A stretch of 63,092 nucleotides of DNA from Wandonia sp964447015 (GTDB taxonomy: Bacteria > Bacteroidota > Bacteroidia > Flavobacteriales_D > Crocinitomicaceae): the NCBI GenBank assembly GCA_964447015.1, contig CAYUQU010000011.1, positions 1 to 63,092 of the forward strand, read 5' to 3'. Below, in pieces: positions 9,832 to 18,770 of this stretch; the stretch's first letter is position 1, and every line of letters starts with the position of its first letter. Made by a program: the position numbers and the translations under genes. The notes below the pieces were generated by a model. That model searched no databases and was not told where the DNA came from. It saw nothing but the letters and a program-made list of their open reading frames with translations.

Positions 9832-9972
9832 TTATTTAGAAGCTAAATCCCCACTTTGCTCAGTAGTTTCAAAGCTACCATAAGCATCACAATTTCCACC
9901 TTTTGCTCCACATGATGAAACTAGAGTAGTTACAAAAATCCCTAAGAAAGCCAAGGCCAAAAACTTTTTCAT
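9832..9972 (-). CDS. 46-residue lipoprotein
   Basis: A short reading frame that ORF callers with a 60-residue cut-off miss. It starts MKKFLALAFLGIF and has a good lipobox (VSSC, lipidated Cys21), leaving a mature peptide of only 26 residues (starts CGAKGGNCDAYGSF). It has its own promoter (-7 element TATATTTG at 10013-10020) and its own terminator (9781-9810), so it is very likely expressed as a single gene. Tiny Cys-containing lipoproteins with a CDAYG-like motif are, as far as I recall, frequent in Bacteroidota and have no known function. The two Cys residues after the lipidation site region (one at 28) could form intermolecular disulfides. Confidence 0.85.
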   Translation of the reverse strand: MKKFLALAFLGIFVTTLVSSCGAKGGNCDAYGSFETTEQSGDLASK

Positions 9973-10012
9973 ACTTTTCAATTTAATTTTTTAATTTGGT
10001 TGCTTGTGACAA

Positions 10013-10020
10013 CAAATATA
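10013..10020 (-). promoter_or_regulatory. -7 element of the small lipoprotein gene
   Basis: Minus-strand TATATTTG is a perfect TAnnTTTG match, 40 bases before the ATG at 9972. Upstream there is TTTC rather than TTTG near the expected -33 position. Confidence 0.6.
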
Positions 10021-10099
10021 CGATAAAAACACTAAACCGAAAGAAATGTTTTCCACAATTGCAATAAATAATTGTTGAATAAATCTAATTATTAAACGT

Positions 10100-10107
10100 T
10101 ATTTTCG
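10100..10107 (+). promoter_or_regulatory. -7 element four bases before a TTG start (possible leaderless gene)
   Basis: TATTTTCG at 10100-10107, then four bases, then the TTG start at 10112. Transcription would begin at or within a base of the start codon. A TTG at 10075-10077 is 22 bases upstream of the box. Confidence 0.45.
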
Positions 10108-10111
10108 CGTA

Positions 10112-11818
10112 TTGAAGCATATAATCAACATACTAGTTTTATTCTTTCCGCTTATAGTAATAAGTCAAAAAGGCTGGTTAGTTACGCTAAATGAGGTAAA
10201 TATCACAGATACCTCTGAAATTAATACTGTTAAATTTAAAGACTCATTAGATATTGTCCCTTATTTAAAAAAGCAACGTTTCAAGTATTTAAAACATAAT
10301 TATCCCTTAATATCTATAGATTCTAAAATTTGGGACTCTACTGGAAAAAAATTAGATGTTTATTTATACAAAGGACCTCATTTCGAGAAATTGAGAGTGA
10401 ATATTGATCAGGAAGATATTTGGCTAATTCGAAAAATACCAGGTTTAAGTGAACGAATTCTATCTAAAGTACCTTTATCATCAGAGGATATCTCTGAAAC
10501 ACATGAGTCAATACTAGAATATCTAGAAAATAATGGCTATCCTTTTGCTCAAGTAGGGTTAATCAATCTAAATATAAATGAAACTGAACCTGAAGCGGAT
10601 CTTAGAATCAGTAAAGGAGAAAAAATAAATTGGACAAAAATTCATATCAAAGGAGAACCAAAAATAAGTGAGAAATATATAACGACATACTTGGGGATTA
10701 AAGAAGGGGGTGAATACTCGGAGCGTAATTTTAAGCAAATTAGACAAAAAATTAACCAAGTTCAATTTCTGGATATGGAACAATCTCCTCAAATTGTATT
10801 TACAGAAAATGGTGCTGAGTTATATTTATACCTTAAAACAAATCAAATTAGCTCTGCAAATGGAATCTTAGGGATACAACCTGGAGATGATGGGAAAGTC
10901 GTTTTTACGGGTGACATTCAACTTAAGCTCATCAATTTATTAAAGCGAGGAGAACAGTTTGATTTAATCTGGAAAAGCTTGCAACCTCAAACACAACAAC
11001 TTGATATTGGGCTCAATTACCCTTTCTTATTTAAAACCAATTTTGGAGTTGAAGGTAATTTTCACTTATACAAACGTGATTCTAGTTTTTTGGAATTACG
11101 CGCATTAGCTGGAGTACGATACTACATTGGAAAAGGCAATTTCCTGAGAGGATTTTACCGTTTTGAAAGCTCAAACATACTTAGTGGCGCTGCAAACAAC
11201 CCATTATTCAACACTGGAGAGACAGTGCGAACGAATTATTATGGATTTGGAATAATTAGACGTCAGGTGGATTATATTCCAAATCCAACACAAGGATTTA
11301 ATTTAGATTTTGATGTCAGTATCGGACTTCGAAAGGCATTTCCAAAAGACACTAACGAGATTTTCAGAGAGACAAAAAGCACTACATATAAAATACACCT
11401 GAATGCGGAATACTTTATTCCACTTGGAAAACGGCATACAATTCGACTAGCCAACTTGTCTCAGTTTTTTGTAGCTGATACAATTTATTCCAATGAGCAA
11501 ATTCGCTTTGGTGGCCTCATCTCGCAACGTGGATTTGACGAAGAAGCTCTTTTTGCTACAACCATGACCCGTTTCACATTAGAATATAGATTTTTACTAG
11601 ATCGAAACTCACATTTGTTTGCATTCTTTGATCAATCAATATATGAAAACAATAGCTCAATATACTATAATGATACTCCGTATGGATTTGGGGCGGGACT
11701 GTCTTTTGGAACGCGTGTAGGGACGTTTTCTATCTCCTACGCATTGGGAAGTCAATTCAACAACCCAGTTCAAATAAGGGATGGGAAAATTCACTTTGGA
11801 TATATTGCCTTTTTCTAA
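10112..11818 (+). CDS. Outer-membrane protein of the BamA/TamA (Omp85) type
   Basis: 568 residues. A signal peptide (KHIINILVLFFPLIVISQ) is followed by about 230 residues with POTRA-like beta-alpha-alpha-beta-beta patterning (SRERILSKVPLS-type segment, a second GEKINWTKIHIKGEPKISEKYI segment) and a C-terminal ~320-residue beta barrel of alternating aromatic strands. GGLISQRGFDEE (~residue 470) matches the conserved RGF/RGY loop that plugs Omp85 barrels, and the chain ends in Phe. Role: insertion or export of proteins or lipids at the outer membrane; it is shorter than BamA and more like TamA or a Bacteroidota paralogue. The only start compatible with the signal peptide is TTG at 10112. Confidence 0.82.
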   Translation: MKHIINILVLFFPLIVISQKGWLVTLNEVNITDTSEINTVKFKDSLDIVPYLKKQRFKYLKHNYPLISIDSKIWDSTGKKLDVYLYKGPHFEKLRVNIDQEDIWLIRKIPGLSERILSKVPLSSEDISETHESILEYLENNGYPFAQVGLINLNINETEPEADLRISKGEKINWTKIHIKGEPKISEKYITTYLGIKEGGEYSERNFKQIRQKINQVQFLDMEQSPQIVFTENGAELYLYLKTNQISSANGILGIQPGDDGKVVFTGDIQLKLINLLKRGEQFDLIWKSLQPQTQQLDIGLNYPFLFKTNFGVEGNFHLYKRDSSFLELRALAGVRYYIGKGNFLRGFYRFESSNILSGAANNPLFNTGETVRTNYYGFGIIRRQVDYIPNPTQGFNLDFDVSIGLRKAFPKDTNEIFRETKSTTYKIHLNAEYFIPLGKRHTIRLANLSQFFVADTIYSNEQIRFGGLISQRGFDEEALFATTMTRFTLEYRFLLDRNSHLFAFFDQSIYENNSSIYYNDTPYGFGAGLSFGTRVGTFSISYALGSQFNNPVQIRDGKIHFGYIAFF

Positions 11819-11853
11819 AACAATATCATCACTTAAAAACAATATCATCACTT
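11817..11853. repeat. Tandem duplication of a 19-base unit
   Basis: AAAACAATATCATCACTT is followed at once by a second, identical copy with one more A (18 and 19 bases), beginning at the stop codon of the Omp85-type gene. It lies between two converging genes. It is probably a recent slippage or duplication event. Confidence 0.9.
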
Positions 11854-11869
11854 AAAAACAAGCTCTTAA

Positions 11870-12430
11870 CTACTTTTTCTTTTTAAGTCTTGTTTCTATT
11901 CTATTTGTGAGAAGTCTGAATAGGAGTTTGGTGTCTTGATCATTCAACTTTCTACCTATTCGAATACTCTTTCCCTGATACTCAAACGAAATTCTTTCAC
12001 CTCCTACAACCCATATTGATTTTTCAAATTGGAATCCTAAATTGGTATCCTTTACCTCATCTACTTGTATCTTTCTAATATTCTCCAAGAAATAGGTATA
12101 CGCTTTTCCATATGAAAAAATCGATTTTTTGATTATTAGAGCCTGGTCATTAATTCGCAAAAGTTCTTTCCCTCTCAATTGCCAAAGCGTAGATTTACCT
12201 ACTCGAAATGTAAAGTAACTCCAAAATGAAAGAAAAATAACAAGCATTAACTTTTCTTCACGACTAAAATCAGTGAATAGTTGAGAAATGACATACGCAC
12301 CAATCAATATCCAAGTAGAGAACCAAGCAAGAAGAAGATTGTTTTTCCATTTGACTCTCTCAGGATAAACAACTATAGTCGTAATGTCCTTTTCATCTAC
12401 ATAAGATACTCTTTTCCCTATCCATTTCAT
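11870..12430 (-). CDS. Small membrane protein of unknown function
   Basis: 186 residues. Two membrane segments at about 33-52 and 62-80 (AWFSTWILIGAYVISQLF and LMLVIFLSFWSYFTF) separate a short N-terminal strand region from a ~100-residue cytoplasmic C-terminus with beta-rich PH-like patterning and a basic KKKK end. No signal peptide. A perfect -7 element (TAAATTTG) lies exactly four bases before the ATG, suggesting a leaderless transcript. I do not recognise the family. Confidence 0.75.
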   Translation of the reverse strand: MKWIGKRVSYVDEKDITTIVVYPERVKWKNNLLLAWFSTWILIGAYVISQLFTDFSREEKLMLVIFLSFWSYFTFRVGKSTLWQLRGKELLRINDQALIIKKSIFSYGKAYTYFLENIRKIQVDEVKDTNLGFQFEKSIWVVGGERISFEYQGKSIRIGRKLNDQDTKLLFRLLTNRIETRLKKKK

Positions 12431-12434
12431 AGAG

Positions 12435-12442
12435 CAAATTTA
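12435..12442 (-). promoter_or_regulatory. -7 element four bases before ATG (possible leaderless gene)
   Basis: Minus-strand TAAATTTG (perfect TAnnTTTG) is followed by CTCT and then the ATG at 12430. No -33 TTG at the usual spacing is visible. Confidence 0.5.
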
Positions 12443-12457
12443 ACTGAAAAAGGAGTA

Positions 12458-12493
12458 CAAAATAGAAATGCCCAACCAAAAGTCGGGCATTTC
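12458..12493 (-). terminator. Terminator of the 1223-residue surface protein gene
   Basis: A 12-bp stem (12465-12476 with 12482-12493, one G-U pair) with a five-base loop, followed on the minus strand by TATTTTG. It sits 21 bases after the stop codon at 12514. Confidence 0.75.
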
Positions 12494-12513
12494 AAAAAAT
12501 AGTACAAAAATTA

Positions 12514-15500
12514 TTATCTCAGAACATTGATATGTCCATTAAACTCATATTTCTTATCAGTCACTCCATCAGACACTTGTAAAGTCCAGATATACGCGCC
12601 TTCAGGAACAATTTTACCACCATAGGTACCATCCCATTCACTTTCAGGATTATGTGATTCCCAAATTACTTCTCCCCATCTATTATAGATAAATAGATCA
12701 AAACTATAAATATCTATACCATCAATATAAACGCGCCAAGTCTCGTTGAATTTATCACCATCAGGTGTAAACGTATTAGGAGCGAAAAGAAGTATATCAC
12801 TAACAACAGACACTTCCTTAGCAACTGAATCCTGACAACCAACTTCATTTGTAACAATAAGTGTAACCAAATAATCGTCAACTACTCCCTCAGGATATAG
12901 TGTCATTGGATCTGAATCTGTTGACGTTTGTGGAGTTCCATCATAAAATGTCCAGTCCCAATTTGTTACATCAGAAGAAGAAAGGTTTGTAAACTCTACC
13001 TCAGGATCAAACATTGGAACCTTAAACGGCATCCAAGAGAAATTAGCGCGTGGATAATCATGTACCGTTATCATATCTGTAAATGTGGTATCGTAGACAC
13101 AACCAGCAGTAGTTGTCAATGTAGTTTGTACAGAATATACCCCTGGCGTTTCGTATACGTGATAAAAACCATTATTTCCAGTTGCATTTGCACTATACCC
13201 ATCTCCAAAACGAGTAAACGCATTATCAATAACACTTGAGTTTGTAGCATTTACAAATGTGACTTCAACAGGGTAACAACCTTCAATTACACTTGGAATA
13301 AGAATTGGTTGAACATCTGCAGGCCAAGTAACAATCATGCATTCTTGAGCAACTGGTGATCCACAATTTTCTGACACAGTAACACAGTATTCATTATATG
13401 CATTTTGTGGTTGAGTTGTAAACGTACTTGAATTACTTACAACTTGACCATTCAATACCCATTCATAATTGTACACTCCATTACCACCTTGAGCAGTAAC
13501 AGCCAATGTAACATCATTTTCACGACATTCAACAATATCAGGAGTAATACTTGTAATCACGATTGGGTTTGGTTCTGTTACCGTAAATTGATCGGTTGTC
13601 GAACAACCAATAGAGTTAAGTACCACTACATCATATGTACCTGGGGACAGGTTTGTAAATGTTCCTGTACCTTGATATGTTACACCATTATCAATACTAT
13701 ACTGTTCAGCTTGTGGTGAATTAATGATAACTGAACCATTATCAGCTGAATTACAATCAACATCTGTCACCGTAACTGAAGTAATTGAGATTGGCAGTAT
13801 GTTTACCTCAATTATTGCAGAAGACAAACAATCAATTGCTCCAATTTGATATTCGTAATCACCCTCAGCCATTGTTGCTGGATCATAGGGCATCGTAACT
13901 ACATTCCCTGAAGGATCAAGCCACGTACCACCTGCATCTGCGTTTGGACCTAAAAGTGGAAATAAATCAACGGGAGCGCCATCTGCACAAATATCCAAAA
14001 CAGCATCATCACCTGCTTCTCCTGGTTCTGTAACGGTCACTGTTACTTGATCTGTAGTAACACATAATGGGTGTCCCTCTGGGTATACTGATAGTGTAAA
14101 AGTTTCTTGTCCTGTTACAGTAGCATTTGGATTAAAGACATTTGGGTCATCCAAATTTGCTGGGTCAGACCATGAGAACACGACTCCACCAAAAGTATCA
14201 GCAGTGAATGACTGTAATTGAGTTGTTGGCTGTGTACCGTTTTGACCAGATTGAAAAACAATGTTTCCGTCACAGTCATATAATATAAACGAACACTCGG
14301 ATATCCAACTTCCTGTTGCATTAAACTGAAGTGTAATATTATCTCCCTGAGAGACGACAAGAGGAATGATATTTGAATTACCTGTAGCTATTGTATAATT
14401 TGTTGTGGAACCATTGATACCAACTGTAATACTATTCCCATTCCAACCATCACCAAATGAATCCGTAAGATTTAATGAGTATGCACAGCTTGAAGTACCT
14501 CCAGATATTTCTCCAGCAAGTTGAGCTTGACCAACGCCATTAATACCACATACTTCAATATCATCACCAGCAAAAGCTTGTGGATTTTCATTTACTGTTA
14601 TCGTTACTGTAGAATCGTTCTCACAACCAAAATTATCAATGACTGTATATGTATAAGTGTAATCACCGCCACTCGTTGGAGTAATAGTTAAATCATTACT
14701 ATTATTTGAAATCACACCAAATTGAGCTGGCGAATTCCAAAAAGAATTAGCTGAACCGTTATCGACAGAAATTTCAAATTCTTCAATATCCTCATACAAA
14801 CTCGGATTTACATTAATTGAAAAGCTAAATAATGTACCATCATCAGCACCCCAGTTATCTGTAAAAATTATAGTCCAAACATCATTTAAAGGACAACCTA
14901 ACAAAGCTGAAAGAGGCTGAACAGATGCGTAATCACCTGCTGGCAAACTTCCAGGCCCTGCGGCTTGAACCCATGTTTGGGGAGCGGTAGGTGTAAAACA
15001 ATAATCCCATCCAACACCAATTGTTGCAGGATTATCACAATCAACATTTGTTTGAGGAACTGGGATCCCTAAGTCAGTGCCACCACCACCTTGTTGGTGC
15101 AGAGTAACTGTTTGACCTGTTGCACATTGAACCTGCAACACGAAGTCACCCATAAACGAGTGCTCCATATTAATACAAATACTCTCAAGATCATTGATAT
15201 CATCTAAAGTAGCTCCTGAAGTAAACCCTCCTAATTCAAGTGAGTGAGTTTGAGCTTGCCCAACTTGATTATCATCTACACATCCATCTTCAATTTCAGA
15301 AGAGCTTGGAAAACCAGTCCATGTTACATTATATGTTTCAGGGGCTGTAGCTAAAAGTAAACTCTCTCCTATACACATTACTTCATCACTTGGAAAGCCA
15401 ATAAAGGAAGGTGTCGGCGCTACATAGATTCGAATACTCGAAGAATTCAAACTCTCACATCCATTTTCATCAGTAACCGTAAGTTTTACTCGATACATAC

Positions 15501-16185
15501 CTGGAGTAGTAAAAGCATGAGTAGCATTTTGCCCAGAAGCCGAATTCCCATCGCGAAAATCCCATTCGTATGACACTAAATTAAAGCCTGATGGAGAATA
15601 TGAGCCGTCATCTGCAAAATCCAAAGGTTCTCCAATACAAGTAGCGACACTATCTGATGGCTCTCCAACAACAGTTGAAACAGCAAAAGGAGGTGTGCAA
15701 GGGGGTGTACACGATACATTTCCTGCAATTCTACCCGTTCCTGTTCCATCAGAAATAAACCTAAATGTCAAACATCCTGAAGGATTTGCCCCCGAAGCCT
15801 GATTAACAACACCTTCTAGTTCAAACCCAGTATATGTTCCAATTAAAGGAGCCGCTGTGCTATTCCCATCATACATCATCATTATATCATTTGAACCTCC
15901 GAAAGGATCCAAACTAAATAGCGTAAACTGCACATATATATCATCACTAGCCGAAGGAGGACAAATTGTAAATGTAACGTCTTCATTATTTGAATACCCT
16001 GGACCGCCTTGTCCACCTGAGTCAAGAATAAATCCATCACAGGTACTGAATGTCTGATTATTTGACCCAGCCGATATGGATATATCCATCTGTGCATTTA
16101 ATGAACTGAAACCAAAGGTTACAATCACCAAAAATATCATAAATGAATATGGAAGAAGTTCTTTTCTATTTTTTTGAAAAATCAT
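12514..16185 (-). CDS. Giant adhesin-like surface protein, CUB/P-domain/PKD/SprB mosaic with T9SS type B sorting domain
   Basis: 1223 residues. After the signal peptide (cut near SSLNAQ, residue ~31) comes a CUB-like domain (~33-160), a PKD domain (~170-255, SYEWDFRDGNS), a proprotein-convertase P-like domain (~305-465, with NMEHSFMGDFVLQVQC and DVWTIIFTDNWG), Ig-like stretches, a SprB-type repeat (~800-870, FTNLSPGTYDVVV), PKD-like domains (~990-1100) and a gliding-type CTD (~1135-1223, APNTFTPDGDKFNETW and a final GHINVLR). Such type B proteins cross the outer membrane by T9SS and stay on the surface; CUB and P domains suggest binding to glycans or proteins. No catalytic domain is visible. 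It stands alone with its own terminator. Confidence 0.92.
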   Translation of the reverse strand: MIFQKNRKELLPYSFMIFLVIVTFGFSSLNAQMDISISAGSNNQTFSTCDGFILDSGGQGGPGYSNNEDVTFTICPPSASDDIYVQFTLFSLDPFGGSNDIMMMYDGNSTAAPLIGTYTGFELEGVVNQASGANPSGCLTFRFISDGTGTGRIAGNVSCTPPCTPPFAVSTVVGEPSDSVATCIGEPLDFADDGSYSPSGFNLVSYEWDFRDGNSASGQNATHAFTTPGMYRVKLTVTDENGCESLNSSSIRIYVAPTPSFIGFPSDEVMCIGESLLLATAPETYNVTWTGFPSSSEIEDGCVDDNQVGQAQTHSLELGGFTSGATLDDINDLESICINMEHSFMGDFVLQVQCATGQTVTLHQQGGGGTDLGIPVPQTNVDCDNPATIGVGWDYCFTPTAPQTWVQAAGPGSLPAGDYASVQPLSALLGCPLNDVWTIIFTDNWGADDGTLFSFSINVNPSLYEDIEEFEISVDNGSANSFWNSPAQFGVISNNSNDLTITPTSGGDYTYTYTVIDNFGCENDSTVTITVNENPQAFAGDDIEVCGINGVGQAQLAGEISGGTSSCAYSLNLTDSFGDGWNGNSITVGINGSTTNYTIATGNSNIIPLVVSQGDNITLQFNATGSWISECSFILYDCDGNIVFQSGQNGTQPTTQLQSFTADTFGGVVFSWSDPANLDDPNVFNPNATVTGQETFTLSVYPEGHPLCVTTDQVTVTVTEPGEAGDDAVLDICADGAPVDLFPLLGPNADAGGTWLDPSGNVVTMPYDPATMAEGDYEYQIGAIDCLSSAIIEVNILPISITSVTVTDVDCNSADNGSVIINSPQAEQYSIDNGVTYQGTGTFTNLSPGTYDVVVLNSIGCSTTDQFTVTEPNPIVITSITPDIVECRENDVTLAVTAQGGNGVYNYEWVLNGQVVSNSSTFTTQPQNAYNEYCVTVSENCGSPVAQECMIVTWPADVQPILIPSVIEGCYPVEVTFVNATNSSVIDNAFTRFGDGYSANATGNNGFYHVYETPGVYSVQTTLTTTAGCVYDTTFTDMITVHDYPRANFSWMPFKVPMFDPEVEFTNLSSSDVTNWDWTFYDGTPQTSTDSDPMTLYPEGVVDDYLVTLIVTNEVGCQDSVAKEVSVVSDILLFAPNTFTPDGDKFNETWRVYIDGIDIYSFDLFIYNRWGEVIWESHNPESEWDGTYGGKIVPEGAYIWTLQVSDGVTDKKYEFNGHINVLR

Positions 16186-16213
16186 TTTTTTTCGACTTTT
16201 TGTAATTCTTACC

Positions 16214-16231
16214 TACTAAACGTATTTAGTA
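16214..16231. promoter_or_regulatory. 18-bp inverted repeat, candidate operator
   Basis: TACTAAA-CGTA-TTTAGTA is a perfect 7+7 inverted repeat with a four-base centre, 28-46 bases before the start of the 1223-residue surface protein gene. On the minus strand it contains TACGTTTA, a near match to TAnnTTTG, with TTTG 20 bases upstream. A repressor bound here would cover the predicted promoter. The operator role is inference. Confidence 0.4.
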
Positions 16232-16429
16232 TACGAATAGTTGCCAAAATTACGCAAAATAAACCTCGTTGCTTATTTATTTCACTTCAATATTGGAATC
16301 CAAAAAAAAATTAAAGATCTCAGCTATAAACAACATATCAACCGTGGTAACTATTTATCAATTGATTACCTAAGATACTAGTTGCGAAACAAAATAATGT
16401 AATTAAATATATCCTTAGAAAATCTTAAC

Positions 16430-17989
16430 TTATTTCCTTGATTCTGTGATTTTTTCCACACAATTCATTCCATCAATAGCAGCAGATACAATTCCTCCAG
16501 CATAACCAGCCCCCTCTGCACACGGGTATAACCCCTTAATTTCAATATGTTGCAGTGTTTCTTTATCACGTGGGATTTGAACTGGAGATGATGTTCGGGA
16601 TTCAGGAGCATGAAGCACAGCATCGTTGGTATAATATCCTTTCATCTTTTTGCCAAATTCGACAAATGCTTTACGCAATCTTGATGTTAGAATCTCAGGT
16701 AAAACATCATTTAGGTTTACAGACAATAATCCTGGTTGATATGATGTTTTGGGTAAATCTTTAGAAATTCGATTTTCTACAAAGTCTATCAAACGTTGAG
16801 CTGGAACATGTTGTGTCTTTCCTGCCACTTCCCAACATGCTCTTTCAACCTCCTTTTGGAAGTTGAGACAAATAAACGGATCATTTGGATTCCCAAGTAA
16901 ATCTTCGGGTGAAACCTGAACAACAATTCCCGAATTTGCAAAAGGATTATTTCGCTTAGAGGGTGACCATCCATTTGTAACAACTTCTTCCTGCTCTGTG
17001 GCACAAGGAGCTATAATTCCTCCTGGACACATGCAAAATGAATAAACCCCCATACCATTTACCTGTTCCACTAATGCATAACTGGCTGGTGGCAAAAATT
17101 CATTGTCTACTTCTCCGTGATATTGAATTGAATCTATCAACTCCTGACTATGCTCTACTCTTACCCCTATTGCAAATGGTTTGGATCTCAGCGCAATTCC
17201 TTTTTTATGCAACAGATAGAATATGTCACGAGCAGAATGTCCTGTAGCTAAAATGACCTCACTAAAATATCTAGTTTTAACTTCACTCCCTTTTTGGTAT
17301 ACTATTCCTTTTATTTCACTCTGTTCAATAATCAAATCTGTCACTTTCGCATTGAAATGGATTTCACCACCGCATTTCAAAATTTCTTCGCGGATAGCCT
17401 CAATAATTTTAGGTAAACGATTGGTTCCAATATGTGGATGGGCATCAATTAAAATATCTCTTTCCGCTCCAAACGCTACTAACCATTCTAAAACTTGACG
17501 CACACTTCCTCTTTTTTTAGAGCGTGTGTAAAGTTTTCCGTCCGAATAAGTTCCAGCACCACCTTCTCCAAAACAGTAATTTGATTCTGGATTGACGATC
17601 TGTTCCTTGTTTATTGCAGCTAAATCTCGCCTTCTCGATTTTACATCCTTTCCACGCTCAAAAATCACAGGCTTTAGTCCCGATTGAATAGCTTGAAGTG
17701 CGGCAAACAATCCCGCTGGACCTGCACCAATAATTCCTATTTCATGTGAATTCGATACGTCTTGACTCAGGAAAACGGGCTGCATTTCTGTTGGTTCAAC
17801 TCCTGTAATTACAGCAAATTTCAATTGAAATCGAACTGGTTTTCTTCTTGCGTCAATTGAACGCTTCAGCAAACGGACTTCAGTAATTTCATCTATTGAA
17901 ATCCCAGTCTCTTTGGACGCGATTTGTTTCCATTGCAAGGGATCATGAGCTACTTCAGGAAGAACCGAAACATTAATTTCCTGAATCAT
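16430..17989 (-). CDS. NAD(P)/FAD-dependent oxidoreductase (COG2509 type)
   Basis: 519 residues. A ~85-residue N-terminal domain (begins MIQEINVSVLPEV) precedes a Rossmann FAD site, GIIGAGPAGLFAALQ at about residue 85-99 with a closing Glu-Arg (VIFERG). Then comes the family stretch GEGGAGTYSDGKLYTR, a second dinucleotide region (VILATGHSARDIF) and the C-terminal GLYPCAEGAGYAGGIVSAAIDG. This matches the broadly conserved FAD-dependent dehydrogenase family of unknown substrate. Its N-terminal ATG is adjacent to the stop of porT (overlap of a single base), so it is probably co-transcribed with ubiE-porT. Confidence 0.88.
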   Translation of the reverse strand: MIQEINVSVLPEVAHDPLQWKQIASKETGISIDEITEVRLLKRSIDARRKPVRFQLKFAVITGVEPTEMQPVFLSQDVSNSHEIGIIGAGPAGLFAALQAIQSGLKPVIFERGKDVKSRRRDLAAINKEQIVNPESNYCFGEGGAGTYSDGKLYTRSKKRGSVRQVLEWLVAFGAERDILIDAHPHIGTNRLPKIIEAIREEILKCGGEIHFNAKVTDLIIEQSEIKGIVYQKGSEVKTRYFSEVILATGHSARDIFYLLHKKGIALRSKPFAIGVRVEHSQELIDSIQYHGEVDNEFLPPASYALVEQVNGMGVYSFCMCPGGIIAPCATEQEEVVTNGWSPSKRNNPFANSGIVVQVSPEDLLGNPNDPFICLNFQKEVERACWEVAGKTQHVPAQRLIDFVENRISKDLPKTSYQPGLLSVNLNDVLPEILTSRLRKAFVEFGKKMKGYYTNDAVLHAPESRTSSPVQIPRDKETLQHIEIKGLYPCAEGAGYAGGIVSAAIDGMNCVEKITESRK

Positions 17990-18699
17990 TACCCTTCAAA
18001 AGTTAAAGAAAACCAAATTACACGATTGTAAAGTTTATCAAATGGTTTTGATAAACGTGTGTTGTCTTGGTACAATGAATTTATTACACTGTGTGAGAGT
18101 TTCACCTCAAATCCAAATTTAAAATAGGGCAAAAAGAAATCAACACCTACTCCAATTTGAGCTTGAATGTCGTGTTTATTCAATTTAAGGATGGGATTTG
18201 AAAAGACTTGTGCAACGTCTTGTTTAGACTGTAAATCGATAGTATACTGAGCACCTCCTACAAAATAAGCTGCGAAATTATTGTAACGCAAAGTTCGATA
18301 TTTCAACAAAAGTGGAAAGTCAAGGTTGGTGGACTCAATTTTGCGCTGAACAAACTCATCTTCTCCATTACTATCAATAAAATGATAATTTACCTCTCTC
18401 TCCATAAAAGATAGAGATGGAATGAAGCGTAAACTCAACGTAGGATGACCCAATTTAAAACTTGAGATAATTCCCAAATTAAATCCAGGATAACTTTTTG
18501 TCGTGATGCCCACTAACCCTGGAGTTAAATCCGTGTTGGTCGTTGGGATAGTATATAAATTGGACGTATTCAACCCCAACATAAACCCAAAGTGAAACCA
18601 TCGACGGTCAAATTTTGGGTAATTCGGCGTTTTTAAGCTTTGTCCAAACGAGTGGAATGACAAAACTCCAATTAATATGAGTAATCCTATCTTCTTCAC
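17989..18699 (-). CDS. porT: PorT, T9SS outer-membrane beta-barrel component
   Basis: 236 residues from the start chosen here. The ORF is open to a TTG at 18768, but that would put 23 extra residues before the signal peptide; GTG at 18699 gives VKKIGLLILIGVLSFHSFGQ, a standard signal sequence. The mature part is a small barrel with PorT family features (FDRRWFHFGFMLGLN near the start, YPGFNLGIISSFKLG, and an end IWFSLTFEG). PorT/SprT is required for T9SS secretion and gliding in Porphyromonas and Flavobacterium. Location next to ubiE, as in many Bacteroidota, supports the call. Confidence 0.85.
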   Translation of the reverse strand: MKKIGLLILIGVLSFHSFGQSLKTPNYPKFDRRWFHFGFMLGLNTSNLYTIPTTNTDLTPGLVGITTKSYPGFNLGIISSFKLGHPTLSLRFIPSLSFMEREVNYHFIDSNGEDEFVQRKIESTNLDFPLLLKYRTLRYNNFAAYFVGGAQYTIDLQSKQDVAQVFSNPILKLNKHDIQAQIGVGVDFFLPYFKFGFEVKLSHSVINSLYQDNTRLSKPFDKLYNRVIWFSLTFEG

Positions 18700-18770
18700 G
18701 CTATGAATAACGTTTGTTTTTGATAAATATTTAATTCTACTCTCGAACACATTCGAAATGAAAAGCAAAG

